Positions 1 to 9,896 of a DNA stretch of 64,000 nt are shown one piece after another. A model generated the notes under the pieces. The model made no database searches and was not told the origin of the DNA. It was given only the letters and a program-made list of their open reading frames with translations. The position numbers and the translations under genes were made by a program. Where the stretch lies: NCBI RefSeq assembly GCF_030994125.1, contig NZ_CP099917.1, positions 992,001 through 1,056,000 on the forward strand, given 5' to 3'. Numbering within the stretch: position 1 is the first letter of the stretch; each line of letters begins with the position of its first letter. Origin of the DNA: Pseudoalteromonas xiamenensis. GTDB lineage: Bacteria; Pseudomonadota; Gammaproteobacteria; Enterobacterales; Alteromonadaceae.

Positions 1-588
1 CCAAGATGATTTAATCGATGCTCGCAGAAAGTTTCGGCTTATGCTAGTCCTAGGCTGCGCACTATATATGGGGATCTTAACCGTTTTCGAATTATCGATT
101 AGTAGTATTAAAGATCATTGGCTATTTAGCCTTTGCAACTCCGCCTGTGTACTTGCAGCCACCAGTTTTTCCGTATTATATAGAGTAAAGCGCACCGAAA
201 TTGCGGTCGAGTCGTCACAAGAAAAGGTCACATTCCCGCCCTGCCCCCCGCAAACAATCCGATACTATCAGCGCTCCAGACTTTAATGGAATCCGAGTTT
301 TACACGCGTTCAAATCTTACGATTACGTTGCTTGCGGATGAACTTGGAGTACCACAACATCAACTCAGGCAGCTGATTAATCAATCGTTGGGATATAGCA
401 ACTTTTCCCATTTCCTAAATAGCTATCGGATCCCTGCTATTTGCGCTCAATTACAAGACCCGAAATTTAAACAGACACCTATTCTAACGTTAGCCCTAAA
501 CATGGGATACGGTTCCATTGCGTCGTTCAATCGAGCGTTCAAGCAACAAATGAAGATAACGCCGACAGAATTTCGTGATCAATTTTAA
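1..588 (+). pseudogene. AraC-family transcriptional regulator, 5'-partial, frameshifted
   Basis: The frame is open from the window edge and encodes a basic stretch (DARRKFR) followed by hydrophobic segments, as in AraC regulators with an N-terminal membrane or sensor region. The C-terminal ~100 residues are a typical AraC double helix-turn-helix, including SIASFNRAFKQQ and the ending ITPTEFRD. The two parts are in different frames. The switch occurs at or near a run of six C at 244-249, and adding one C there joins them through the stretch NNPILSALQTLMESEF. Either the gene is a recent pseudogene or the C-run was miscalled. It may regulate the serine hydrolase downstream, but this is only inferred from proximity. 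Confidence 0.65.
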
Positions 589-667
589 AATTGCGCAGCT
601 TTTTTCATTTTTGATAAGACTATTTTCATTCAATTCATAAAGATAGCGCTAAACATTATGAATATGG

Positions 668-1951
668 ATGGAACACATGAAACACTTTAAGAAAACCATT
701 TTCTTGCTTGTCTTGTTGATTATTGGGTTGTATTTAAAACCAATTTACGGTTTTTACAGCCACAAAGAAAAACTACCGATGCCACTTTGGGGCTGGCTCG
801 AACTAAAGGGTAACCTCCCGAAAAACGCCGAGTTGTATGACGGACGCTATCAATCCGTTGCCACACAATCACTTGACCTACTTGCACAGCACCAAAAGGA
901 TATCCAGGCGCCCGGTATGACCGTATCTATTGCGATAGACAATCATCGAGTTTGGAGCGGGGCAATTGGCTGGGCCGACATTGAAACACAACAACCCATG
1001 ACCACAACAACGCAATTTCGCATAGGGAGTACGTCTAAAGCACTTACCTCGGTTGGTCTTGCGCAGCTCATAAAAGCAAACCTAATTACGTTAGATACGC
1101 CGCTTGATGCAATCTATCGTGATTTGCCAAATCCTCTGTGGGCGAATATGACACCACGCCAACTTGCCTCACACATGGCAGGTATCCCACACTATGGAGA
1201 AAACACGCAATTAAGTGGTTTGCTTGCCAGCATCAGACTTGACCGTCACTTTGACGATGTGCATGACGCAGTTAGCCTTTTTAAAGACAGTGAATTACTT
1301 TTTGAACCCGGTGAGCGGTTTGAATATTCAAGTTTAGGGACGGTTTTATTAAGTGATGTGATGCAAGTTCGTGCAAACATGCCATACCAACAGTGGATGC
1401 AGCAATCTGTCATTGACCCTTTGCAGTTAACCAATACGGCGACAGAGTATGAAGTGCGTAATCAAACTGCACAACATCTCGCCACATTTTATTGGCATCC
1501 GAAAGCCACTCCCGCCTCTTTACGTGTTTGGCGCGATGTTGATTTAAGTCATCGCCTTGCCGGTGGTGGTTGGATTTCGACATCCGAAGATCTAGCAACA
1601 TTAGGACAAAGTATGTTGCAAGACGAGTTTATCCCGGCATCCATACGAGACCAATTTTGGTCGCCTCAAACGTTAAACAATGGCCAAGTGAATCCACAAA
1701 ATTACGCTATCGGCTGGCGAAAAGGTCAACTTGATTTAGGTGCTGAAATTGGGTTGGTTGATTACTATCATCATGGTGGGGTATCACGCGGCGCGCAGTG
1801 CTTTCTCGTTGTGGTCCCCGCTTTTCAACTTTCACTCGCTATAAACACCAATGTAAAAACAAATCATTTCCATGACTTTGCAAAAATCACGACACCGATA
1901 GTTCAACTGTACGCGAACCAATATATTCAATTAAACCAATCATTAAATTAG
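668..1951 (+). CDS. Serine hydrolase, class C beta-lactamase/penicillin-binding-protein fold
   Basis: Member of the beta-lactamase-related serine hydrolase family (Pfam Beta-lactamase). Residues ~10-28 form an uncleaved signal anchor or signal peptide, so the enzyme acts in the periplasm or at the membrane. The nucleophile motif SxxK is at S121-K124 (STSK). The second motif is YSS (EYSSLG) in place of the usual YxN, and HGG near the C-terminus stands at the KTG position. Length (427 aa) fits esterase or DD-peptidase-like members; the substrate cannot be read from sequence. The start could be 668 or 677 (both ATG, same frame). It is separated from the upstream AraC gene by about 80 nt and has no downstream partner. 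Confidence 0.85.
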   Translation: MEHMKHFKKTIFLLVLLIIGLYLKPIYGFYSHKEKLPMPLWGWLELKGNLPKNAELYDGRYQSVATQSLDLLAQHQKDIQAPGMTVSIAIDNHRVWSGAIGWADIETQQPMTTTTQFRIGSTSKALTSVGLAQLIKANLITLDTPLDAIYRDLPNPLWANMTPRQLASHMAGIPHYGENTQLSGLLASIRLDRHFDDVHDAVSLFKDSELLFEPGERFEYSSLGTVLLSDVMQVRANMPYQQWMQQSVIDPLQLTNTATEYEVRNQTAQHLATFYWHPKATPASLRVWRDVDLSHRLAGGGWISTSEDLATLGQSMLQDEFIPASIRDQFWSPQTLNNGQVNPQNYAIGWRKGQLDLGAEIGLVDYYHHGGVSRGAQCFLVVVPAFQLSLAINTNVKTNHFHDFAKITTPIVQLYANQYIQLNQSLN

Positions 1952-2210
1952 ATTTTTGTGGAAAAACAGAATGCTTTTTAAAAAAAGTGTGTTTCGATGA
2001 TGACTTTTATTAATTTTTGCGCGTTTTTTGTACAAAACCTCTCGACATTAGAAAAATAACGCGTATAGTGGAGGTCGTTTGAAGATGTCTGAGTTATTTG
2101 TTGTTCGCTATATTCTGTTTTACTAAATAAAACCTAAATCTAGCTACATTTGTAAAATTCAAGTCTACACCAAACATAATTTTTTAATTATTTATTATAG
2201 GTTTATATTT

Positions 2211-2420
2211 ATGTCTAAGTTAACAGGTACAGTAAAGTGGTTCAACGAGTCAAAAGGCTTTGGTTTCATTTCTCAAGATAACAACGGTGGCGACGTATTC
2301 GTTCACTTCCGTGCTATCAAAGGCGACGGTTTCAAAACTCTAGCTGAAGGCCAAAAAGTAAGCTACTCAACTTCTCAAGGCGCTAAAGGTTTACAAGCTG
2401 ACGACGTAGAAGTTATCTAA
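2211..2420 (+). CDS. Cold-shock protein, CspA family
   Basis: A 69-residue single cold-shock domain with both RNA-binding motifs visible: KGFGFI (RNP1) and DVFVHF (RNP2), after the usual [12 protein letters not shown] start. These proteins are cytoplasmic nucleic-acid chaperones that melt RNA structure. The gene is monocistronic. An AT-rich stretch of about 160 nt or more precedes the start, which would suit the long structured leader typical of cspA-type mRNAs, but I could not place the promoter firmly. A strong hairpin terminator follows. Without comparison to a full genome, which csp paralogue this is cannot be said. Confidence 0.97.
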   Translation: MSKLTGTVKWFNESKGFGFISQDNNGGDVFVHFRAIKGDGFKTLAEGQKVSYSTSQGAKGLQADDVEVI

Positions 2421-2436
2421 GCTTACCAAGCCCTGA

Positions 2437-2475
2437 TTGTGCGGTGTTTTCACCGCACAAATGTTCTATTTTCTT
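2437..2475 (+). terminator. Intrinsic terminator after csp gene
   Basis: A perfect 10-bp stem (TTGTGCGGTG / CACCGCACAA) with a TTTT loop at 2437-2460, then a T-rich tail, 16 nt after the csp stop codon. Confidence 0.85.
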
Positions 2476-2565
2476 CGTATGTCTCTAAGCCTAAATCCAT
2501 CAAGCCAATCTATTAAAGTCCACGTTTAAACTATCTCTTTTTACTCACACTACGCACACCTTAGA

Positions 2566-2868
2566 TCACGCAAGTTCGTCAATACCTTCAATCAAGTAAT
2601 GGTTACTTACCGAACCTTCTGTTCGTGCTTTTAAATGTGGTAAATAATCAGGATCGTTCATAAAATCAATTGCCGCTTGCTTTGATGGCCATTGAATGAT
2701 GATTCTGAGCGCAGGTGTGTCACCCTGACCTTCCAATCGCTCATGACTGGATGTTCGAGCAATGTATTTTCCGCCATATTGAGCAACTAGACGATTTGCA
2801 GGCGCAATGTACTCTGGTATCCAACTATCACTTGTCGGTGTTACATCTAAAACTGAATAATAAGCCAT
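2566..2868 (-). CDS. DUF1330 family protein
   Basis: A 100-residue protein resembling DUF1330, small dimeric alpha/beta-barrel (ferredoxin-like) proteins of unknown function. Family-like features are the central GGKYIAR segment, the ALRIIIQWPS strand followed by a helix, and DPDYLPHLKARTEGS. The start has a good ribosome site (AAGGAGA, 4-7 nt upstream). It lies 19 nt downstream of a second small ferredoxin-fold gene on the same strand, so the two are probably co-transcribed and may act on the same small-molecule substrate; that is inference. Confidence 0.8.
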   Translation of the reverse strand: MAYYSVLDVTPTSDSWIPEYIAPANRLVAQYGGKYIARTSSHERLEGQGDTPALRIIIQWPSKQAAIDFMNDPDYLPHLKARTEGSVSNHYLIEGIDELA

Positions 2869-2887
2869 TTATGTCTCCTTAGAATAA

Positions 2888-3256
2888 TTAAACTTCAGAT
2901 TGAATTGAGCGAGCAAAGCCACCGAAAGGCTTTAGCCATAAAGGTGCTAATGCACTATGTCGTGCACGCAGATCTTCGGGTAATTCCCCTAAATGAACCA
3001 TACGAGTAGGTGTCGCTGCCGCAACCCAACGTTCGGCAAAAGTATCCCAGTTACTGACATGAATATGGGCAGAGTCCACATCCGCAAAGCGTTCATACAC
3101 CAACACATCCCCTTCGTCAGAAAGGTAATATTGATAGTTTAATGTGCCTTTTTCTTCGCGCGTTTTGGCAACTATCTCCGACATAACGGCCTCGAATTCA
3201 GCTTTCTTACCCTGACACAGTTTTGCCTCAACAATCCAACCAATATTCTCAAACAT
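2888..3256 (-). CDS. Putative quinol monooxygenase, ABM domain (YgiN-like)
   Basis: The first ~95 residues match the antibiotic-biosynthesis-monooxygenase fold: an IVEAKLCQGKKAEFEAVMSE strand-helix, LNYQYYLSDEGDVLVYERFADVDSAHIHV, and a helix ending in an amphipathic tail. Such proteins oxidise quinol-like aromatics without cofactor or simply bind them. The C-terminal ~30 residues extend past the usual domain. It is the first gene of a likely two-gene unit with the DUF1330 protein. The Rrf2 gene upstream is transcribed in the same direction about 200 nt away and may or may not control it. Confidence 0.75.
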   Translation of the reverse strand: MFENIGWIVEAKLCQGKKAEFEAVMSEIVAKTREEKGTLNYQYYLSDEGDVLVYERFADVDSAHIHVSNWDTFAERWVAAATPTRMVHLGELPEDLRARHSALAPLWLKPFGGFARSIQSEV

Positions 3257-3457
3257 ATTTTTCTCCTACACCTTAGTTGTGGTGTGGGACTAGCATAGTA
3301 AATAAACAAATAATTGATAATATCGATTTAAAAACAATCAGTTTTTACTTATTGTAAATAATTAACCTATTCAATCGATGCGTCCATATGCTTATTCGCG
3401 TTCTATTTAGTCATTCGCAAACAATACATGCCTCTGCGCAATCGAGCTATTTGCCTC

Positions 3458-3889
3458 TCATTCACTTGGCGGGGTAATATTTGCAATCAAATCAAGCGTT
3501 ATCTCACCGAAACGACTCAACATGAGTGATTGAGCTTCAGCCATTACACCACTTAAAGATTCATTGATTGCTTTTTCAATCAGGCATTCGGTGTGCTCGT
3601 CAGATAGCCCAATCGTAAATATAGTGGGTTCACCAAGCGCTCGATGAATATCCAACAAGGTTATTTCTGACAATTCGCCAATCAACGACCACCCACCGTT
3701 ATGTCCTTTAACAGAAGTGATATAACCCGCTTTTTTTAAAAGCGCCATCGTCCGTCTAACCACCACAGGATTAGTGTTGAGCATCTTTCCCATTTCTTCT
3801 GAAGTCACAGCACGACCAAGATGAGACATGTGTGCCAATGCATGTAATACCCGAGATAACCGACTGTCTTTTCTCAAAATACGCTCCAA
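3458..3889 (-). CDS. Rrf2-family transcriptional regulator
   Basis: A 143-residue winged-helix protein. The N-terminal HTH (VTSEEMGKMLNTNPVVVRRTMALLKKAGYITS) is followed by the Rrf2 wing KGHNGGWSL and the dimerisation helix. Only one cysteine (in HTEC) is seen where Fe-S Rrf2 proteins carry three, so it resembles the cluster-free YwnA type. It is divergent from a methyltransferase gene. The 117-nt intergenic region holds four GTTACAT-type half-sites in alternating orientation that could be its operators, suggesting autoregulation plus control of the methyltransferase. Confidence 0.88.
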   Translation of the reverse strand: MERILRKDSRLSRVLHALAHMSHLGRAVTSEEMGKMLNTNPVVVRRTMALLKKAGYITSVKGHNGGWSLIGELSEITLLDIHRALGEPTIFTIGLSDEHTECLIEKAINESLSGVMAEAQSLMLSRFGEITLDLIANITPPSE

Positions 3890-3927
3890 TAACGTGAATT
3901 AGACACAGTATATCAAGAAACTTTTAA

Positions 3928-3990
3928 AGTTACATGTATTGCAAAGCACAACATCATGTAACTATAATTGTTACATTAATTAATATGTAC
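3928..3990. promoter_or_regulatory. Candidate Rrf2 operator cluster
   Basis: Between the divergent genes, AGTTACATG (3928-3936) is mirrored by CATGTAACT (3955-3963), then GTTACAT (3970-3976) by ATGTAC (3985-3990). The second pair encloses TTAATTAA-like sequence and lies just upstream of the methyltransferase start. Binding by the adjacent Rrf2 protein is inferred from position and symmetry only. Confidence 0.5.
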
Positions 3991-4006
3991 AAAAGAGAGC
4001 GATTAG

Positions 4007-4705
4007 ATGAACAAAGATGAAATAGTCCAAGCGTTTGATGAGATGGCACCGAACTACGACACACAATGGAGTCGCATGGCCCCGATTACCAATACGTTGT
4101 ATTTTTTTATGGAGTCCTTATTAAAAAATCGACCAAAGAACGCTTCTATACTTTGTGTTGGTGCGGGTACTGGCAGAGAAATTGCGCATTTAGCACAACG
4201 ATTTCCTTCGTTTCGTTTTACCGTTGTAGAACCAGCTAAAAACATGATGGAACGGTGTATTGAAATGACGAAAGAATTGGATATATATGAACGCTGTACG
4301 TTTCATTGTGGTTTTCTAGATAGCTTAGGTGAATCAACTCGTCATGACGCTGCAACCAGTTTGTTGGTTTCTCACTTTCTAATGGATATGCAAGCTCGTA
4401 GTGATTTTTTTGCGCAAATTGCGCTGCGATTGAAACCTCGAGGCTTGTTGATAAATGCCGACCTAACCGCAGACACAAGCGACACCCGCTATGCAGTTTT
4501 ACTGGATTTCTGGATCACACTGATGATGAACGCGGATTTATCACAAGAACTTATCGACAAGGCAAGACAGGCCTACACCACGGATGTGGCAATTTTATCC
4601 CGAGACTCGTTAAACGAGTTGATGATGAAATCGGGTTTTGAACACCCAACGACGTTTTATCAAGCAGGCATGATCCAAGCACAATTCGCTATCAAGCCTA
4701 ACTAA
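4007..4705 (+). CDS. Class I SAM-dependent methyltransferase
   Basis: A 232-residue Rossmann-fold methyltransferase. Motif I is ILCVGAGTGREIAHLA (SAM-binding glycine loop), followed by the acidic end of strand beta-2 in VVEPAKNM; the post-motif region reads LRLKPRGLLINADLTAD. The N-terminus (EIVQAFDEMAPNYDTQWSRM) is the usual entry helix of UbiE-like small-molecule methyltransferases. The acceptor is unknown. Ribosome site AGAGAG precedes the ATG. It is divergent from an Rrf2 regulator, which probably represses it. Confidence 0.88.
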   Translation: MNKDEIVQAFDEMAPNYDTQWSRMAPITNTLYFFMESLLKNRPKNASILCVGAGTGREIAHLAQRFPSFRFTVVEPAKNMMERCIEMTKELDIYERCTFHCGFLDSLGESTRHDAATSLLVSHFLMDMQARSDFFAQIALRLKPRGLLINADLTADTSDTRYAVLLDFWITLMMNADLSQELIDKARQAYTTDVAILSRDSLNELMMKSGFEHPTTFYQAGMIQAQFAIKPN

Positions 4706-4870
4706 GTATCAGGGCTATTAAGGCAACAATCGTAGGCGGTGAGTGACCAATCAGTTGTTGCCCTATTCCTCGTTTTCGCCAAGCCAGACTAACGCAAACC
4801 CTTTAGGATAGAAGATGCCACCGAGACATTGAGTCATTCGCCCAATCTCTCGAATTAGATTGCCATTGCG

Positions 4871-6358
4871 CTAGTACTTAAAGAGCCCCAATTTAGTCAC
4901 GATGCCTTTTTCTAGTTCGTTTAACTGCGCCACCGTTTTCTCGAGTTGTTCAGTTTGCGCACTCAGAGCCCTTGCGCCATGGTTAATTTTCTCCATAGTA
5001 TTGAGGACTCCTTGCGTGACATGGCTTTGTTCTTCGGAACTCGATGCTACGCGTTCATTCATCAAATTAATTTCATCCACTTGTAGCGCTATCGAGCTGA
5101 AGATAGATTGGCTAGTACGGCTGGTTTCCATCACATTGGCGCTCACTTGCTTACTTTGGGATGTGGCTTCCACACACTCAGTGGCATTCTGTTGCAGTGC
5201 ACTTATGATAGCTTCGATTTCGGTAGTCGATTGGTGTGTTTTGCTTGCCAGTGCACGGACTTCATCTGCAACAACCGCAAACCCTCGTCCTGATTCACCC
5301 GCCCGTGCCGCTTCAATTGCGGCATTAAGTGCCAATAAATTAGTCTGCTCTGCAATACTTTTTATCACATCCAGTACTTGGCTAATTTCGGTGCTTCTAC
5401 GTTCCAGCTGCGCAACAACCGTGGAGGTGTAGTCCAACTTGTCTTCAAGTGCATGTAGCTGGCCATCATTTTCGTTCATGCTTGACGCACCTTGCTTACA
5501 CAACGTTTGTACTTGCGTTGTTTGATAGGCCGTTTTACTCGCCACTTCAGCAATCTCTTTGGTGGCATCCGTTAATTGTGTTAAAGAATCTGTCGCACTT
5601 TCCGTCAAGTCGTATTCTTGTTCAGCCTCCTTTTTCGAATTGAGTGTCGCCTGTTTAACGTGCTGAGCAATGATTTCAAGTTCATGGGACGTTGCACCTA
5701 GTCCTTGAATGATTTTCTGGACTTGCTCTATGAATCGATTAAACCCTTGGGTTAAATGACCGATTTCGTCTGACGAGTGATAGTCTATGCGTTGCGTTAG
5801 GTCACCTCCACCCGCGGCAAGTTTTTTAACTAGGCTATTTACACTGACAATTGGGTTTACGACCAGCATGCGGATCACTCCAAGGACAACAAACCCAAGC
5901 ACCGCGAACAATAAACCCAAGGTGATAACCATGGAAAGCAACGCGCTCCTGATACTGTTCGCCAGATTTTGTTTGCTGTAGACAATGGCAATGTGGCCGA
6001 TATCTTTGTCTTGATAGCGTAAATTCAACTCGTGCACTTGCGCAAACTTCGCTGGCGGCGTTTGATTGTGAATTTCCCCAAGCAGAATGTTACGATGATC
6101 GAACACGCTGATTTCAGCAATATCAGGACTGGAGCCAAATGCGTTCAGGATTTGCTCAATCAGCGGTTTATCATATGAAAAAACCGGTTCAGATAAAATA
6201 ACGTTCACTTGTTCATTCAGTGCCGCTACGTTTGTGTCAAAGCGCGCAATTTCATTTCTCTGCAGTAAAATGTAATTCACGGCGAGAACCGCGATAAACA
6301 CCACCACCAAGCCAATAGCAAGCGCCATAGATATTTTGTATTGTAGTGACTTCATCAT
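4871..6358 (-). CDS. Methyl-accepting chemotaxis protein
   Basis: 495 residues: an N-terminal transmembrane helix (about 9-30), a small periplasmic region of ~100 residues, a second helix (about 137-162), a HAMP segment ([20 protein letters not shown]), and a long cytoplasmic coiled coil with the conserved hairpin tip [19 protein letters not shown]. It signals to CheA/CheW. Its ATG overlaps the stop of the upstream binding-protein gene by one base (TAATG), so the two are translationally coupled. The pairing suggests that the binding protein delivers ligand to this receptor. Confidence 0.96.
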   Translation of the reverse strand: MMKSLQYKISMALAIGLVVVFIAVLAVNYILLQRNEIARFDTNVAALNEQVNVILSEPVFSYDKPLIEQILNAFGSSPDIAEISVFDHRNILLGEIHNQTPPAKFAQVHELNLRYQDKDIGHIAIVYSKQNLANSIRSALLSMVITLGLLFAVLGFVVLGVIRMLVVNPIVSVNSLVKKLAAGGGDLTQRIDYHSSDEIGHLTQGFNRFIEQVQKIIQGLGATSHELEIIAQHVKQATLNSKKEAEQEYDLTESATDSLTQLTDATKEIAEVASKTAYQTTQVQTLCKQGASSMNENDGQLHALEDKLDYTSTVVAQLERRSTEISQVLDVIKSIAEQTNLLALNAAIEAARAGESGRGFAVVADEVRALASKTHQSTTEIEAIISALQQNATECVEATSQSKQVSANVMETSRTSQSIFSSIALQVDEINLMNERVASSSEEQSHVTQGVLNTMEKINHGARALSAQTEQLEKTVAQLNELEKGIVTKLGLFKY

Positions 6359-7206
6359 TATTGAACGCCTTCTTCAAGAGGATTAAACCAAAGTTCTTTG
6401 CGAGTTAGCGGTGTGTTTGCGCTCAGTGCAGGATTGTCAATGGATAGGATTAATCGTTCACTCAAGTGCGCTTTTGAAAGAACCGTTTTGACTTGATTAT
6501 CACCAAAAAACATCGCGTTAAATGTGCCATCGTTCACCATCTCGTTAAGTGAGTTTTCGAGTGCAACTGCGAGAGTGGTATTGCCCTTCGATACGAAAAA
6601 ATACAACGGTGCGGTGTACTTAATCACCAGATAGGGATCCACGGTCAGCCCTAAATCAGCGTGAGACACTATTTCATCCCATGGTTCGTTCACTCCTCTT
6701 GGAAAATAGTCAAATCGACCCCCTTCGAGCATAGGAAACAAGTTGGGGTATTTGAGAGTCGTGACCACAGGTAAGTGATTGGCTTTCAATATCGCGGTGT
6801 CAGGCCATGTTTTTCCCTGTCCCGCTGAGAATTTTTTAAGGTCATTAAGTGAGTGCACTTGTCTAAAAAGATGCTCATTTTGCTTAGTGACAATCGCCAC
6901 GCGCATCCCAAGCAAACCTCGAAACAAAGGGATATAGACCGCTTGATATTCTTGTTCAAGCTCTTTTGACGTCATGCTCCACATAACATCCAACTGACCC
7001 GTTTTCACGTCATTTAAAATACGTGCATTTGAGATGTCCTTATCGCTTTCATAGGGGTGCGTGTAATTCAGATGCGCTCGTTCGAGCGCCTTTACTAGCA
7101 GTTTGTGTGGTAGTGAGTTGTCTTGTGAATAGCTTTGCAACTTTATTGGCTGTGCCGTAACACATAAGCTCATCATTGCCGCAATTAGCGAGAGTATGGT
7201 TTTCAT
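6358..7206 (-). CDS. Periplasmic solute-binding protein, SBP_bac_3-like
   Basis: A 282-residue protein with an N-terminal signal peptide ([20 protein letters not shown]) and family 3 binding-protein layout: [38 protein letters not shown], the hinge [18 protein letters not shown], and [12 protein letters not shown]. No ABC transporter permease is nearby. The next gene, overlapping by one base, is a chemoreceptor, so a sensing rather than a transport role is likely. Ligand not deducible. Confidence 0.82.
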   Translation of the reverse strand: MKTILSLIAAMMSLCVTAQPIKLQSYSQDNSLPHKLLVKALERAHLNYTHPYESDKDISNARILNDVKTGQLDVMWSMTSKELEQEYQAVYIPLFRGLLGMRVAIVTKQNEHLFRQVHSLNDLKKFSAGQGKTWPDTAILKANHLPVVTTLKYPNLFPMLEGGRFDYFPRGVNEPWDEIVSHADLGLTVDPYLVIKYTAPLYFFVSKGNTTLAVALENSLNEMVNDGTFNAMFFGDNQVKTVLSKAHLSERLILSIDNPALSANTPLTRKELWFNPLEEGVQ

Positions 7207-7681
7207 AGGCTGTATATTTATTATTCTTTTCAGGGCACGTTACGACTGTTTTGAAGATTGCTCAATGAATTCTTAATTGCATACGTATTCATAAAAATGA
7301 AACGCGACCCCCTATTCGATTAAAGGTTATCGCAAGTAAGATAACCCCAGAATTAGAGCGTCATTCTTTAACCGCCAAAAATTGCAAATAGCTAAATAAA
7401 TCAATTCATTATTAGAAATTTTTTGTTGTTCGTAACACAAAATCGCTTCAAGTTTCGTCATGACCAATTATCGCAGCATCAATTACCACGTCGAAACATT
7501 ATGCAATTGCCATTTACCGTAAATCTACAACTGATTGAATCTAAAGGAATAGAGACATATTCATTACTGGCACAAGTCGTCCCCAATACAGTACAGATTT
7601 TCACCTTCTTTTATTTGCGAATTATTCGCATTTGTATTAGCATGCGCAAAAATCACATAATCAAACTGACTCAGGCTCAAT
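7207..7681. other. Intergenic region upstream of siderophore receptor
   Basis: A 475-bp AT-rich gap between the divergent binding-protein gene and the TonB receptor. An open frame at 7423-7761 has no family-like features or ribosome site and overlaps the receptor start, so it is not called. The only clear signal is the palindrome at 7616-7630. Confidence 0.6.
7616..7630. promoter_or_regulatory. Fur-box-like palindrome
   Basis: TGCGAATTATTCGCA is a perfect 7-1-7 inverted repeat. It differs at two symmetric positions from the gammaproteobacterial Fur form TGAGAATNATTCTCA. It is centred about 59 nt before the receptor start, so iron repression of the receptor is expected. Confidence 0.65.
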
Positions 7682-9817
7682 ATGACTCATCAAAGATTCA
7701 AGTTAAGCGCGCTATTTATTGCAACTTCAGCAATTTTCTCCACTCCTACTTTTGCAGATGAAGCAAAGGATCAAGATATTGAGAAAATCGCGGTGCTTGG
7801 CGATAAACCAAGTAATTATTTAGGCATTGAAGCACAGACTGCCTCCAAGCTTGGTATCGCAATTAAGGATACACCGCAATCCGTCCGAGTCGTGACTCGC
7901 GCCTTGATGGACGACTTTTCATTAGATGACGTAAATCAAGTACTTGAAACGACCCCAGGCATCTCGGTAGAAAAAATCGAAACGGATCGCACCTATTACA
8001 AAGCCAGAGGTTTCGATATCACCAATTTCCAAGTTGATGGTTTAGGTCTTCCACAAGAACGCGGTTCATTGCAAGGTACACTCGACACGGCAATCTACCA
8101 ACGCGTAGAAGTTGTGATGGGCGCAAATGGCATGATGACAGGCGCAGGCAATCCATCGGCCACCGTAAACTTTATCCGTAAACGCCCAACCGACAATGCC
8201 CAAGCAAGCCTATCACTCACGGTGGGCTCTTGGTCAAACCGTCGTATCGATGCCGATGTGTCTGGCCGCATTAATGACGCTGTCGCCGCGAGGGCTGTGG
8301 TTGTAAGTCAGGTTCGCGACTCCTATTTGGACCGTTATAGTGTTAACCGGAATGTGTTCTATGGCATCACCGAGTTTAATCTGTCAGAAGACACCACGTT
8401 AACCACGAGCATAACCTACCAAAAGAATGATGCGGATAGTCCTCTTTGGGGTGCCTTACCTCTTTTCGATTCAGAAGGTAACGCAACCAATTTAGACGTT
8501 TCAACATCCACTGCATCCAATTGGGCATTTTGGAACAACACATCCAAACAAGCCTTTGTAGAACTTGAACACTACCTTGGCGGTGATTGGACCCTTTTCG
8601 CGCGTTATGCACATGCGCAAACAGAGCAAGATTCAGAACTGTTCTATGTCTATGGCACACCTGATGCCAAAACGGGTTTGGGATTAACCGGTTATGCAAG
8701 TGACTATCAACTAGAAGACAAGCAAAACCTTTTTGATGTATACGCACAAGGCAGCTTCGATCTCTTTGGTCAGAACCACTTGATTGCAGCTGGCGCAAGC
8801 CAAGCCAAAATGGCCTACAACGAACAGTCTTTGTACGACTTTACAACAGGCAATGGTTTCCCTGCGATGCCAAACCTCAGCACGTGGGATGGTTATGCGC
8901 CGCGCCCCACACTTGTCGATGGTATAACTGGTTCACAAATTGATAGCCGTCAGCGCTCAGAGTATGTGTCTGTTCGCTTTTCCATTCGGGACGATTTGAA
9001 ACTCCTTACTGGACTTCGCCATACGGATTGGGAAACAGTCGGAGCGGCGTATCAAGTCAACAAAGGACGTGAAGACAGTGACACCACTCACTATTTAGGG
9101 GCGATATATACTATTAATGAAGATTTAAACGTGTATGGCTCGTACACTGAAACCTTTGCTCCGCAATTTGAACAAGGCCTTGATGGCAATGCTCTTTCAC
9201 CGATTGAAGGCGACACACGTGAAATAGGCTTAAAAACCGAGTTTTTCAACGATAACTTGATGTTGAACATCGCCCTTTTTGACGCTGAACAACTGAATAT
9301 TGCCGTAGCCGACGTCGAAAATTCAACACCCGACAATTCCGTTTACAAGGCAGCACCTGGTATTCAATCGAGAGGTTATGAAATTGAGCTCAGTGGTGAT
9401 TTAGGGTTTGGCGTAAGTGCAAACCTCGGTTACACCTACACGAATATTGACGTTGCCGATTCCATTGATGCCGGCAACACAGAAGCTGAACTTGTTAAAA
9501 ACTATACGCCCAAACAAGTATTTAAGCTTGCGGCTAAATACGATGTAGCGGCGTTAGAAGGGTTAACCTTTGGTATGAACATGCGTTGGCAAGATGACAT
9601 CAGTCGCGTGCAAGTTCAATCACCCCGGGTTGTGACCGAGCAAAAGGCGTATGCCTTAGTCAATTTCATGGCGAGCTATCAAATTTCGCCAACGGTTGAC
9701 CTTACGTTTAACGCGAACAATGTATTTGACAAAAAATACATTAACTCACTTTATTGGGCGCAAGGTTTCTATGGTGCACCACGTAATTATTCATTAACGC
9801 TTAATTGGGCACTGTAA
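7682..9817 (+). CDS. TonB-dependent siderophore receptor (FhuE/FpvA-like)
   Basis: A 711-residue outer-membrane receptor. A signal peptide (~1-25) is followed by a TonB-box-like stretch (DIEKIAVLG), then the plug domain (DTPQSVRVVTRALMDDF ... YYKARGFDITNFQVDGLGLP ... GAGNPSATVNFIRKRP), then a 22-strand beta-barrel ending in GFYGAPRNYSLTLNWAL with the C-terminal aromatic/hydrophobic barrel pattern. FhuE/FpvA-type receptors import ferric hydroxamate or mixed siderophores; the exact ligand cannot be assigned. A Fur-like palindrome lies upstream and a PepSY membrane protein downstream, the common FoxB/PiuB-type arrangement. Confidence 0.94.
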   Translation: MTHQRFKLSALFIATSAIFSTPTFADEAKDQDIEKIAVLGDKPSNYLGIEAQTASKLGIAIKDTPQSVRVVTRALMDDFSLDDVNQVLETTPGISVEKIETDRTYYKARGFDITNFQVDGLGLPQERGSLQGTLDTAIYQRVEVVMGANGMMTGAGNPSATVNFIRKRPTDNAQASLSLTVGSWSNRRIDADVSGRINDAVAARAVVVSQVRDSYLDRYSVNRNVFYGITEFNLSEDTTLTTSITYQKNDADSPLWGALPLFDSEGNATNLDVSTSTASNWAFWNNTSKQAFVELEHYLGGDWTLFARYAHAQTEQDSELFYVYGTPDAKTGLGLTGYASDYQLEDKQNLFDVYAQGSFDLFGQNHLIAAGASQAKMAYNEQSLYDFTTGNGFPAMPNLSTWDGYAPRPTLVDGITGSQIDSRQRSEYVSVRFSIRDDLKLLTGLRHTDWETVGAAYQVNKGREDSDTTHYLGAIYTINEDLNVYGSYTETFAPQFEQGLDGNALSPIEGDTREIGLKTEFFNDNLMLNIALFDAEQLNIAVADVENSTPDNSVYKAAPGIQSRGYEIELSGDLGFGVSANLGYTYTNIDVADSIDAGNTEAELVKNYTPKQVFKLAAKYDVAALEGLTFGMNMRWQDDISRVQVQSPRVVTEQKAYALVNFMASYQISPTVDLTFNANNVFDKKYINSLYWAQGFYGAPRNYSLTLNWAL

Positions 9818-9851
9818 TCGTGCCTTAGTTGCACCGTATTTTGCGTGTTAT

Positions 9852-9882
9852 GCCAATCACCGAACTCGGTGGTTGGCTTTTT
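9852..9882 (+). terminator. Intrinsic terminator/attenuator between receptor and PepSY gene
   Basis: Stem GCCAATCACCG / CGGTGGTTGGC (one G-U pair), loop AACT, then TTTTT at 9878-9882. It is immediately followed by the AAGGA ribosome site of the next gene, so it likely lowers read-through from receptor to PepSY gene. Confidence 0.8.
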
Positions 9883-9896
9883 AAGGACGTCACCGA

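Noticed and set aside
4705..4870. GGCAACAA / TTGTTGCC inverted repeat after the methyltransferase
   Set aside because: About 30-nt loop and short stem; too weak to call a terminator.
7423..7761. Open frame of 112 codons upstream of the siderophore receptor
   Set aside because: No ribosome site or family-like features, overlaps the receptor start and covers the Fur-like palindrome; treated as intergenic.
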